This document shows positions 32,155-39,880 of a stretch of DNA of 49,531 nt, piece by piece (the first letter of the stretch is position 1; each line of letters starts with the position of its first letter). The translations under genes were made by a program, and so were the position numbers. A model generated the notes under the pieces. It worked only from the letters and a program-made list of their open reading frames with translations. It had not been told where the DNA came from and searched no databases. The DNA is taken from assembly GCA_016125005.1 (NCBI GenBank), contig WGMQ01000048.1:1-49531 (forward strand), given 5' to 3'. The DNA comes from a bacterium (GTDB lineage: Bacteria; Sumerlaeota; Sumerlaeia; SLMS01).

Positions 32155-32541
32155 ATGTGGAACAACGACGCCATCCAGGAACAGATCAGTCGCATCGGTC
32201 GTGGCCTTCTACCGAAGACAGCCAATGCAACCCTGTGCCGCGCCGTTGCAGGGCCTCTGAACGCCCTCGGCGAGCCCCTTGCCCCCGCTGAGCAGACCTG
32301 GCCCATCGCCTGGTTCCCCCTCAAGCGCCGCCGCACCCAGACCCTTCTTGTGCCGGGCGGTGCCCAGCTCATCCGCCATCAGACCTTTCTTCTCGGCTTC
32401 ATCGGCGAGGCCCCTACCGAGCCTGCCCTCAACGACATCGTTGTTACTCCCGATGGCTCCCGAGTTCGTATCACGGCGATCATCCGCCAGGACACCCCAG
32501 CCACCCACTGGAAGGCCGAGGGGGACCTCGTCCATGTCTGA
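32155..32541 (+). CDS. Head-tail connector-like protein
   Basis: A 128-residue protein between capsid and terminase. Two beta-like halves: ATLCRAVAGPLNALGEPLAP … WPIAWFPLKRRR and LNDIVVTPDGSRVRITAIIRQDTPATHWKAEGDLV. Size and beta content resemble neck or stopper proteins, but no family is firmly recognised. It overlaps the terminase start by 8 bp. Confidence 0.65.
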   Translation: MWNNDAIQEQISRIGRGLLPKTANATLCRAVAGPLNALGEPLAPAEQTWPIAWFPLKRRRTQTLLVPGGAQLIRHQTFLLGFIGEAPTEPALNDIVVTPDGSRVRITAIIRQDTPATHWKAEGDLVHV

Positions 32542-34084
32542 CCTGCTCAAGGGATGGGGCATCCAGGGACGCGAGCGCGATGCCGCCGCGGAAAAGGAGC
32601 GTGTCGAGAAGGAGCGCCGCGAACGTGTCGAGCGCGCCAATCGCGACCCCGAGTTCTTCTGCCGCTACTACCTCGCAGACTCCTTCAAGCATCCCCGCAC
32701 CGGCGAGTTCACCGGCCTCGCAACCTGGCAGCAGGAGGTCCTCGGCGAATCCGAGACCGACAACCCCAACGCCTATGCAGCCCCCCGTGGCCACGGCAAG
32801 ACCACCTTCCTCAGCTTCGGCCTCACCCTCCGGGACCTCATCCGCCTCAAGTCTCGCTTCACCGTCTATATCTCCTCAACCTTCACTGCCGCCTGCGATC
32901 GCATCGCCGAGATCCGCACCGAGCTTGAAACCAACGACCGCATCCGTGAGGACTATGGCGACCTCCTTGCCAGGACTTCCGGCAGCAAGGCGCAGGCCGC
33001 CGACCTCATCCTCGCCAACGGCGCCCGCATCGTCGCCAAAGGCACCCAGCAGTCCATCCGTGGTCTCAAGAACCGCCAGCACCGCCCCGATCGCATCATC
33101 TGCGACGACGTCGACAAGGACGCGGAAAGCGCCTCCGGCGAGCAGCTCGAAAAACGCATCAACTGGTTCAAGAAGCAGGTCATGGGGTTGCAAGGGGCCG
33201 GTGGCTGCAAGGTCATCGTCGTCGGCAATATCATCGGCCCCCGCACCCTGCTCACCGAGTGCCTCGCCAACCCCAAGTTCACCAGCCACACCTACCGCGC
33301 CATCGACTGGGAAACCGATCAACTCCTCATGCCCGGCCTCTGGACCCGCGAGCGTCTCGAGGCCATCCGCGAAATCATCGGCGAGACCGCCTTCGAGACC
33401 GAGTACAACAACAACCCGCCCGCCGCGGGAACTCGCCCCTTCCGCGCCGAGTGGCTTCAGCGCCGCTGGACACCCGAGGCGCTCGCCCAGGCCGAGCCCG
33501 CCATCGTCATCGCCCTCGACCTCTCCAAAGGCAAAACAGAACGCAGCGACTATCAATCCTTTGTCGCCATCCGCCGCGACGCACAAGGCCGCATCTACAT
33601 CGTCCGCGCCGACCTTGGGCGCCGTACCCGCAAGGAACTCGCCGAGCGCGCCTTCACTTTTTCCTCTGCCTGCGATGCTCCCCTCGTCGCCGCCTTTGTC
33701 GTCGAAGCCAACGGATTCCAAGAATGGTTCGCCGAAGAACTCGCCGAAAAAAGCGCCCTCGAAGGCCACAACCTACCCATCATCGAACAGGACAACCGCC
33801 TCGCCAAGTTCGACCGCATTTCCAAACTCTCACCCCTCGCCGAAGGCGGACGCCTCCTCTGGCCGCCCGACGAGGAAGCCGACGAACACATCGCCCTCCT
33901 ACGCCGCCAAACCGAGGAATTCCCCGACGGACGCCACGACGACGGCCCCGACGCCCTCGCCATGGCCGTCGAAGAAATGATGCGCCGCGTACGAGGCACC
34001 CACTCCCGCATGATCGACTTCCGCATCACCGACCGCGACCTAGACCCCTACGAGTATGAACAACTCATGAGGAGCCTCGCATGA
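32534..34084 (+). CDS. Terminase large subunit
   Basis: A 516-residue DNA-packaging motor. I start at ATG 32534 (MSDLLKGWG), with GAGGGGG ahead. ATPase: Walker A-like AAPRGHGKTTF (about 82-92), Walker B DRIICDDVD (about 190-198). Nuclease: VIALDLSKGKTERSDYQ, a middle FVVEANG, and DGRHDDGPDALAMAVEEM near the end, giving the three acidic clusters of RNase H-type nucleases. Mu-like phages package headfuls, so host DNA at the right end is expected. The stop overlaps the portal start by 4 bp. Confidence 0.92.
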   Translation: MSDLLKGWGIQGRERDAAAEKERVEKERRERVERANRDPEFFCRYYLADSFKHPRTGEFTGLATWQQEVLGESETDNPNAYAAPRGHGKTTFLSFGLTLRDLIRLKSRFTVYISSTFTAACDRIAEIRTELETNDRIREDYGDLLARTSGSKAQAADLILANGARIVAKGTQQSIRGLKNRQHRPDRIICDDVDKDAESASGEQLEKRINWFKKQVMGLQGAGGCKVIVVGNIIGPRTLLTECLANPKFTSHTYRAIDWETDQLLMPGLWTRERLEAIREIIGETAFETEYNNNPPAAGTRPFRAEWLQRRWTPEALAQAEPAIVIALDLSKGKTERSDYQSFVAIRRDAQGRIYIVRADLGRRTRKELAERAFTFSSACDAPLVAAFVVEANGFQEWFAEELAEKSALEGHNLPIIEQDNRLAKFDRISKLSPLAEGGRLLWPPDEEADEHIALLRRQTEEFPDGRHDDGPDALAMAVEEMMRRVRGTHSRMIDFRITDRDLDPYEYEQLMRSLA

Positions 34085-35505
34085 GCGTCCCCATCAGCCC
34101 AAACGCCTCCGCAGCCCATCATCAAGCCATCTATGACATGTCCCGCTATGACGACCTCCTCCCCTGGGAGAAGGAGCGCGACGCCTCTGGCAAGTACATC
34201 TCCGTGGAGCGCCGCAGGCCCGGTGTCCCCGTCAATCTCGCTCGTACCATCTGCAACACCGCCCGCGACTTCCTCCTCTGTCACCGCACCTTCCCGCAGT
34301 TCACCAGCGAGGATGAAACAACCCGCGGCATCGCCACCGACCTGCGCGACGAGATCCTGCTCCCCGTCTGTCAAAAGGCCGGGCTCCATGCCATGATCCA
34401 GGGCAGCGCCGCCATCACCTTCGGATTCGTTCGCGGCGTCCTCCGTTGCCGCGCCTGGCCTCGCACCCAGTCCCATCCCATCTTCGATGACGCCGGGCAG
34501 CTCCTCGCCTTGGTCATCGTCTATCAGGGGATCAACCCCGCTGACGGCAAGTCCGCCACCTTCCGCCTCACCCTCGACGCCATGACGGAAACCTGGGAGG
34601 TCCAGTCCCAGGGCGCCTGGGAGCAACTTCGCCCACCCTTCCAGCACAATTTCGGCTTCGTTCCCGCCGTCTGGATTCGCCACTTCGGCACCGACGGCAA
34701 CGAGGTCGACGGCATGAGCCTCCTCGAGGATCTCGCCGCTCCTCTCAAGGCGCACGACTACTCCTACAGCCGCGAGAACCGCGCCCTCAACTACACCGCC
34801 GATCCCACCATGGTCCTTAAGGACAAGGACCCGGTTGCACTCCAAAAGGACGTCGTTCGCTCTCCCGCAGGCTCCATGCTGCTCGGTGAGAACGCGGACG
34901 CCAAGTATCTCGAAATGGAGGGCACCGGCCTCGAACGCCAGGCCGAGTTCCGTCGCGACCTCCGCAAGGGGATCCTCGAAGTCGCCCGTGTCGTCATCAT
35001 GGACTCCGACAAGATCACCGGCGCCAACCTCTCCGGCTATGCCCTCACCGTCCTCCATCGGCCCATGATCGACCTGGCCGATTCCCTCAAGCCCGCCTGG
35101 AATCAGGCCCTCACTGAACTTGTCACCCGGATCCTTCTCGCCAGTTCCATCATCCGCTCCCGTGCCCAGTCCGTGCTCATCCGCAACGTCGAAACCCTCC
35201 GGGTTCCCGTGCCGGCCGTCTCCTCCAGCACCGTTACCGCCTGGCACCCTTGGACAGACCGAACGGCATGGCCAGAGCCCGCCATTGTCCGCCACCTGGT
35301 CGATGTCGGCACCCAATGGGGCCTCTACTTCGCCCCGAGCCCAGAGGAATACCAGACCACCGTCAACACCGCGTCCGTCGCCCTCGCCTCCGAACTCGCA
35401 TCCCACGAGACCGCCGTCCGCATGGTGGCCCCCATCACCGGCGTCGATCCCGCCGAAGAGGTGGAACGCATCCGCGCCGAATCAACCCCCTTAGGAGCAA
35501 TCTGA
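34081..35505 (+). CDS. Portal protein, SPP1 gp6-like
   Basis: A 474-residue portal, the dodecameric ring through which DNA enters the head. Family-like signals: RTICNTARDFLLCHRTFPQF, a beta wing (VIVYQGINPADGKSATFRLTL … TETWEVQ), FVPAVWIRHFG, DGMSLLEDLAAPLKAHDYSYSRENRALNYTADPTMVLK, and the stem/clip region GYALTVLHRPMIDLADSLKPAWNQAL. Length is normal. It belongs to the SPP1-gp6 type rather than the Mu gp29 type. Confidence 0.88.
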   Translation: MSVPISPNASAAHHQAIYDMSRYDDLLPWEKERDASGKYISVERRRPGVPVNLARTICNTARDFLLCHRTFPQFTSEDETTRGIATDLRDEILLPVCQKAGLHAMIQGSAAITFGFVRGVLRCRAWPRTQSHPIFDDAGQLLALVIVYQGINPADGKSATFRLTLDAMTETWEVQSQGAWEQLRPPFQHNFGFVPAVWIRHFGTDGNEVDGMSLLEDLAAPLKAHDYSYSRENRALNYTADPTMVLKDKDPVALQKDVVRSPAGSMLLGENADAKYLEMEGTGLERQAEFRRDLRKGILEVARVVIMDSDKITGANLSGYALTVLHRPMIDLADSLKPAWNQALTELVTRILLASSIIRSRAQSVLIRNVETLRVPVPAVSSSTVTAWHPWTDRTAWPEPAIVRHLVDVGTQWGLYFAPSPEEYQTTVNTASVALASELASHETAVRMVAPITGVDPAEEVERIRAESTPLGAI

Positions 35506-35717
35506 TGCCCGAACGCACCAAGGAAGAAATCGAAGCCGAAATCGAAGACGTCAAAGCCAAGCTCGCCGCACTCGACGAACTCCCCACCAGCTTCAACTAC
35601 GACGGCGTCTCCGCCGACTACACCGAAAACGCCGAACGTCTCCGCGCACGCCTCAAATCACTCAACGCAGAACTCACCGGCCAGTCCGACTTTCAAGGCC
35701 CCTGGATCATCGTCTAA
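35505..35717 (+). CDS. gpW-like head-tail joining protein
   Basis: A 70-residue protein overlapping the portal stop by 1 bp (TGATG), with AGGAG ahead. The layout helix (KEEIEAEIEDVKAKLAAL), beta turn (TSFNYDGVSADYT), helix (NAERLRARLKSLNAELTG) is that of lambda gpW-type joining proteins, also found next to portal genes in other phages. Confidence 0.75.
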   Translation: MPERTKEEIEAEIEDVKAKLAALDELPTSFNYDGVSADYTENAERLRARLKSLNAELTGQSDFQGPWIIV

Positions 35718-35742
35718 GGTATCGCGGGCGTCCCGCCCGCGC
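35716..35742. repeat. Palindromic REP-like repeat
   Basis: AAGGTATCGCGGGCGTCC, then CGCCCGCG, beginning within the stop codon of the gpW-like gene. It is the only copy in the rightward arm. Confidence 0.75.
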
Positions 35743-35786
35743 TGTCCCCCTGCCACCCACACCACCCCAACCCAAAGGCACCCACA

Positions 35787-36797
35787 ATGTCCTTCACTTC
35801 CGGCGCCCTCTCCGTCCGTCGTTTTCGCGTCCTCGATCCCGTTCCCCCCACCCTCCCGCAAACCGCCAGCCTGGCCGTTCGCCGCTATACCTTCCGACCC
35901 ATCAACCCGGAACGCGGCGAGCGCCACGCCTTCGGCTGGTGCAATCCCCGCGACCCCATCGCGGAAACCTTCGACTACGACGATCTGGTCGACGGCCCCT
36001 TCCTCCTTCTCGGAGCACGCCAGGACCGCAAGCATTTCAATCCAATCCTATTCAAGGCCCGTCTCACAAAACGCATCCGTGCCGTATGCGCCGAGCGCAA
36101 GATCGCCAGACTCACCCGCCAGCAGCGTCTGGTCGTCGAAGAAGAACTCGCCGTCGAGGTCAATCGCGAAACCTCCCCCGTCTCCGCATTCTGCCAGGTC
36201 CTCTGGGACCTCAGCACCAACATGCTCTACATGGCAGCCACGTCCAACGCCGCTTGTGAAAGCGTCCAAGAGCTTTTCTCCGCAACCTTCGATCTTCGGA
36301 TCCGCCACGAAAGCCCTGCCATCATCCACGGCCGTCACGATCCCGAAGAGCTTTCACCACTCCAAGCACAGCAGCGCTACCCCGAGTCCGGCCGAAACTT
36401 CGTAACCGATCTCCTGCAAGACCTCATTGAATCCGGCAACTCCCAAGTCGAACTCCACGGCCCCCTCGTCTTTCAGGACGGCGAGGGCAAACTCACCATC
36501 CAAGGCGAGGACGCCCCCCACGTTCCAGAGGTAAACACCGCTCTACACTCCGGCCGCAAACTCACTCGCGCCACCCTCGTAATTCAAGAGCGCGAGGATA
36601 AATGGCGCGCCACCCTGGATGCCGATACCTTCGACCTCAAAGGCGTCCTCCTACCAATCCCCACCCTCCCAAATGCAGAGGAATACCTCTCCCTCCGCAT
36701 TCAATCCCTCCTCCGCCTCTTCGACCTCATCGATCAACTTTACGCCAACTCAATCGAGTCCATTCCGTCCATTCCGTCTATTCCGTCCATCGCCTGA
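35787..36797 (+). CDS. RdgC-like recombination-associated protein
   Basis: A 336-residue protein with the layout of RdgC (E. coli 303 residues), a ring that binds double-stranded DNA and restrains RecA. Support: FGWCNPRDP after about 50 residues, DGPFLLLGARQDRKHFNPILFKARL, a charged helix (RKIARLTRQQRLVVEEELAVEVNRE), then QVLWDLSTNMLYMAATSNAACESVQELFSATFDL, the typical central strand-helix unit. The C-terminal residues SIESIPSIPSIPSIA are encoded by a tandem 9-bp repeat. It is embedded among structural genes; a role in protecting or steering recombination of phage DNA is inferred. Confidence 0.72.
   Translation: MSFTSGALSVRRFRVLDPVPPTLPQTASLAVRRYTFRPINPERGERHAFGWCNPRDPIAETFDYDDLVDGPFLLLGARQDRKHFNPILFKARLTKRIRAVCAERKIARLTRQQRLVVEEELAVEVNRETSPVSAFCQVLWDLSTNMLYMAATSNAACESVQELFSATFDLRIRHESPAIIHGRHDPEELSPLQAQQRYPESGRNFVTDLLQDLIESGNSQVELHGPLVFQDGEGKLTIQGEDAPHVPEVNTALHSGRKLTRATLVIQEREDKWRATLDADTFDLKGVLLPIPTLPNAEEYLSLRIQSLLRLFDLIDQLYANSIESIPSIPSIPSIA
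36758..36792. repeat. Tandem 9-bp repeat at the end of the RdgC-like gene
   Basis: GTCCATTCC, GTCCATTCC, GTCTATTCC, GTCCATCGC. Same unit as at 21399-21441. In frame it encodes repeated S-I-P. Confidence 0.75.
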
Positions 36798-36799
36798 AC

Positions 36800-36816
36800 C
36801 GTTGCCACCGTGCCTG
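36800..36816 (+). promoter_or_regulatory. Conserved upstream motif, copy 4
   Basis: CGTTGCCACCGTGCCTG, 70 bp before the GTG start at 36870. Confidence 0.6.
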
Positions 36817-36869
36817 ACTGGCACCCCGTCCTAACCCATTCTAAACGCACTTCGCCGGAGGCCCATACC

Positions 36870-37487
36870 GTGGAAATCAATACCATCATCGCCATCGCGT
36901 CCGCACTCACCGCCGGAACCGCTCAGGTCATCAGCGCCTATCGATACGTCCGCGCCAAGAAGTACAAGGACGCCCTCGATCTCGCCGACGATACCCTCAT
37001 CACCATGATCTCAGCCGTCGAAGCCTGGGGCCGTATCCCCGGCAACGAAGCCGCCGCAGCCAGCCTCAAGAAGGATCTTCAGGACGCCGCCACCGCCGCC
37101 AATGTGCAGGCACCCAAGCTCGCACCTCTCGTCGAAATCGTCGTCAGTCGTCTCGAAAGCCTAGGCATTCTTAAAGACTACACCGCCACCGGCGCCGCCA
37201 AACGCGCCGTCGAAATCGCCCGCGCCCGTCGAGCCGAAAAGAAACTCACCGCCATCATTCCCCATGCCGTGCTCCCCCTGTTTCTCCTGATCATGGCCCT
37301 CTCCTTTACCGGATGCGCCAGCACCCGCCAGACCTCCGAAATCCTCGTCCCCGGCGATCCACCCGAAATTGTGATCACATGGCCCGCCAACTCCTCCGCC
37401 GCCCCCGACGACTACCAAACCTTCCTCCATGAGGGCCGCATGGTCACTGTCGCCCCCCAGAGTCTCGCCAAGGACGACCACAAGTGA
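36870..37487 (+). CDS. Membrane protein with internal lipobox (lysis-cassette candidate)
   Basis: A 205-residue protein starting at GTG 36870, behind GGAGG; an upstream GTG at 36810 lacks such a site. There is an N-terminal hydrophobic segment (NTIIAIASALTAGTAQVISAY), a helical middle, then a second segment with a perfect lipobox (AVLPLFLLIMALSFTGCAS) and a polar Pro-rich tail of about 45 residues. The second half alone looks like an Rz1-type outer-membrane spanin lipoprotein, so an internal start (GTG just before LPLFL) may give a separate product. Its stop overlaps the next start. Confidence 0.65.
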   Translation: MEINTIIAIASALTAGTAQVISAYRYVRAKKYKDALDLADDTLITMISAVEAWGRIPGNEAAAASLKKDLQDAATAANVQAPKLAPLVEIVVSRLESLGILKDYTATGAAKRAVEIARARRAEKKLTAIIPHAVLPLFLLIMALSFTGCASTRQTSEILVPGDPPEIVITWPANSSAAPDDYQTFLHEGRMVTVAPQSLAKDDHK

Positions 37488-37831
37488 GCCAGTACCTCCC
37501 CTTCGCCCTCTTCTTCCTCACCACGGTCGTCGGCATCATCGGATTCTTCGTCAAGCAGCTCATTGCCGAGGTCCATGCAGCCCGCATCGCTAGTGAGCAG
37601 CAGGGTCGCAGCATGACACTAGTCCTCGAACGCACCGAGGTCCTCATCAAGGGCTTCGACCGCATTCAAGGCAGGATGCTCCAGCTCGAACGCGACAACG
37701 CCGCGATGCTATCCAACGTCGCATCCAACGACGAACGCTCCCTCAACCATGAAGCCCGCATCACGCGTGTCGAGGAACGCATCGGACACATCGAACAGCG
37801 CGTCTCTCGCTTTGAAAGCCACAATCCATGA
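37484..37831 (+). CDS. Membrane-anchored coiled-coil protein (DUF2730/Mu gp25-like or i-spanin-like)
   Basis: A 115-residue protein starting at GTG 37484. One N-terminal transmembrane helix (YLPFALFFLTTVVGIIGFFV) is followed by about 85 residues of coiled coil (SMTLVLERTEVLIKGFDRIQGRMLQLERDNAAML … HEARITRVEERIGHIEQRVSRFE). This is the layout of Mu gp25-type DUF2730 proteins and also of inner-membrane spanins. Position just before gp26- and gp27-like genes favours the Mu gp25 relation. Confidence 0.75.
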   Translation: MSQYLPFALFFLTTVVGIIGFFVKQLIAEVHAARIASEQQGRSMTLVLERTEVLIKGFDRIQGRMLQLERDNAAMLSNVASNDERSLNHEARITRVEERIGHIEQRVSRFESHNP

Positions 37832-38163
37832 CACCTCGACGAGTCGTAGACTCTTCATCCCAATCCCCTCGCCAGCCTAACCATCAGGCAGAAACCCTTC
37901 GCATGGTCCGCGGTGCCATGCTCGTAGCACTCGCCAATCTCTACCCTCAACCCGCCTTCCGCCGCACACTTCTCTGGCTTATCGACGACTTTGTCATCAG
38001 TCCAGAAACCTTCGAAGCACAGCTCGCATACATGGTCCAGCGCGGATGGATCGAAACACGCACCGTCCAAATCATCGGCCGCAGCGACCTCCGCATCGTC
38101 CTCACCGCCGACGGCTATGACATCGCCCAGGGCATCGACCCGGAAAATCCCGTCTGTGACTGA
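37828..38163 (+). CDS. Mu gp26-like winged-helix protein
   Basis: A 111-residue protein with ATGA overlap. After a polar start, residues 25-110 form a winged-helix-like fold: MVRGAMLVALANLYPQPAFRRTLLWLIDDF, ETFEAQLAYMVQRGWIETR, VLTADGYDIAQGID. Small proteins of this kind precede the DUF3486 gene in Mu-like phages. Function unknown; DNA binding near packaging is possible. Confidence 0.75.
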   Translation: MTPRRVVDSSSQSPRQPNHQAETLRMVRGAMLVALANLYPQPAFRRTLLWLIDDFVISPETFEAQLAYMVQRGWIETRTVQIIGRSDLRIVLTADGYDIAQGIDPENPVCD

Positions 38164-38704
38164 CGAACGCCGCACTCACTCCACCATCTCAAAGCTCGGC
38201 GTCGAAGAACTCGTCGCCGAGTTGCTCAAACGCGGTGTCACCTACGAACAAATCAGTGAGCGCCTTAGCACAGAGCACAGCCTCGACATCTCCAAGTCCG
38301 CCGTCGGACGCTTCGCAAAAACACTCAATCGCAAGTACGCCCATCTCGAACGCATGAAGATGGCCGCCGAGGGCATCGCTGCCACCATGAAGGACAGCGA
38401 GGGCAACCTCGACACCCGCATGTCCGACACCCTCATTGCCACCACCCAGTACGCCCTCCTTGACCGCGTCACTGACGAGGACGCTACCCACAAGGAAATC
38501 GCCGGGCTCGTCATGGCCGCCTCCCAAACCGTTCGCGCCAAGTCCACCCTCGAATCACTCAAAGCTACTGAGCGTCAGCGCTTCGCACGCGCATGGGATC
38601 TCGTCATCCAAGAATCCCGCCAGTTACTCAGCCAATCCGACATCTGGCCCGAGGTCGAAGCCATCCTCCTCAAGGGCCGGGAACAGGCGGTCCCCGATGA
38701 GTGA
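38156..38704 (+). CDS. Terminase small subunit-like, DUF3486 (Mu gp27)
   Basis: A 182-residue protein starting at GTG 38156. The N-terminal part has an HTH typical of DUF3486: ISKLGVEELVAELLKRGVTYEQISERLSTEHSLDISKSAVGRFAKTL. The rest is helical. It should recognise phage DNA for packaging. In Mu it sits directly before the large terminase; here the large subunit is 3.5 kb upstream, another sign of rearrangement. It overlaps the next gene by 8 bp. Confidence 0.85.
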   Translation: MTDERRTHSTISKLGVEELVAELLKRGVTYEQISERLSTEHSLDISKSAVGRFAKTLNRKYAHLERMKMAAEGIAATMKDSEGNLDTRMSDTLIATTQYALLDRVTDEDATHKEIAGLVMAASQTVRAKSTLESLKATERQRFARAWDLVIQESRQLLSQSDIWPEVEAILLKGREQAVPDE

Positions 38705-39230
38705 TTTCACCGACGCCAACGCCCTCGCCGAGGCCATCCTGCGAGACCAGCAGGAACTCCGCGACCGCATCATTCAGGCCCTACGCGACGCGGCCATGAT
38801 CTGTCATTCCCTCGCCGCCGAAAAGTCCGCCGAGATCGTTTCCCAGTCCGATGGCGCTAACGGACGCTTCCTCCAGTCCTGGTCCGTCACCGAACTGGAC
38901 AACGGCGCCGAACTCGTCAACGACGCTCCCTATGCCGGTATCATCGAGGAGGGCAGCCGTCCCCACTGGCCACCGTTCCGCCCCATCTTCGACTACATGG
39001 GTCGCGTCATGGGCATCCCCACCGCCGGAGTCCCCAGCGGCAGCAAATACGATCTTTCCGACGTCCCCATCTTCAAGGCCGAGCCCGCCCTCGAAAAGCT
39101 CCGCCAGGCCGCTTACTCCGTGGCCCTCGCCATCTCCCTGGGCGGCACCAAGCCCCGCCACATCCTGGCTGGCCTACAGCAGGTGTTCGATGAGGTCGTC
39201 CGCGAGCGCCTCGATCAGGCGGTGCAATGA
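38697..39230 (+). CDS. Tail completion protein, HK97 gp10-like
   Basis: A 177-residue protein from ATG 38697. After a 60-residue helical start, LLAEKSAEIVSQSDGANGRFLQSWSVTEL-type sequence leads to ELVNDAPYAGIIEEGSRPHWPPFRPIFDY, the signature of HK97 gp10/minor tail proteins. It overlaps the next gene by 4 bp. Confidence 0.78.
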   Translation: MSDFTDANALAEAILRDQQELRDRIIQALRDAAMICHSLAAEKSAEIVSQSDGANGRFLQSWSVTELDNGAELVNDAPYAGIIEEGSRPHWPPFRPIFDYMGRVMGIPTAGVPSGSKYDLSDVPIFKAEPALEKLRQAAYSVALAISLGGTKPRHILAGLQQVFDEVVRERLDQAVQ

Positions 39231-39832
39231 TGCCCGTCATCTTCGACGCCCGTGAGGCAGCCCTGGCCGCCGTTGTCGCCTACTACCAGCAAGCCCTCGG
39301 CAACGACTTCCTCGCCCGCGTCGGCTGGGTCGGCAACGATGCCCTCCCCGTCAACAAGCACGTCCTCGCCTTCCAGATCGTCAGTGACAACACCACCCCC
39401 TTTCCTGTCGTCGTCATCGATCATGATGACCCCGGCCCCGACGATGAGCCCGTTGCCCAGGCCGTCGTCGAGTATGGCCGCATCCAGCTCGGCGTCACCG
39501 CCACCCTCTACGTCCAGTCCCAGCAGCAGGGCAAAACCCTCCGGTCCGATGCCGTCCGCCGAGTCCTGGCCGTCATCCCGCGCATCGTCGGCAAGGCCCC
39601 TGCATTGATCCTGCCGCCCTCCGAAAACCTTCCGGCATTGCTCCATTTCTGCCACGAGGAAACCACCCTCCACGACGAACCAGAGGGCATCAAACGCAAC
39701 GAATGGCGCGCCACAATCCGTTTCACCCTCCGCACCTCCCTCGTCGATTCCGCCGAGCTTCCCTACTGCCGCCAGATCGAGACATCCCTCCTCGACGACC
39801 CTTATCGGCCCGTTGATGCCGTGCTCCCGTAA
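39227..39832 (+). CDS. Tail terminator-like protein
   Basis: A 201-residue protein between the gp10-like gene and the sheath, where the tail terminator (Mu gp37-like) is expected. Pattern: helical start, VLAFQIVSDNTTPFPVVVIDHDD, YGRIQLGVTATLYVQS, a helix with VRRVLAVIPRIVG, then WRATIRFTLRTSLVDSAELPYC. Beta-rich and of suitable size. The identity rests mainly on position. Confidence 0.7.
   Translation: MMPVIFDAREAALAAVVAYYQQALGNDFLARVGWVGNDALPVNKHVLAFQIVSDNTTPFPVVVIDHDDPGPDDEPVAQAVVEYGRIQLGVTATLYVQSQQQGKTLRSDAVRRVLAVIPRIVGKAPALILPPSENLPALLHFCHEETTLHDEPEGIKRNEWRATIRFTLRTSLVDSAELPYCRQIETSLLDDPYRPVDAVLP
39811..39827 (+). promoter_or_regulatory. Conserved upstream motif, copy 5
   Basis: CGTTGATGCCGTGCTCC, 70 bp before the sheath start, overlapping the last codons of the tail terminator-like gene. 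Confidence 0.58.
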
Positions 39833-39880
39833 CATCCCCAAGGCGCCACAGTATCTCCCCATGCTCTCAGGAGATCACTC

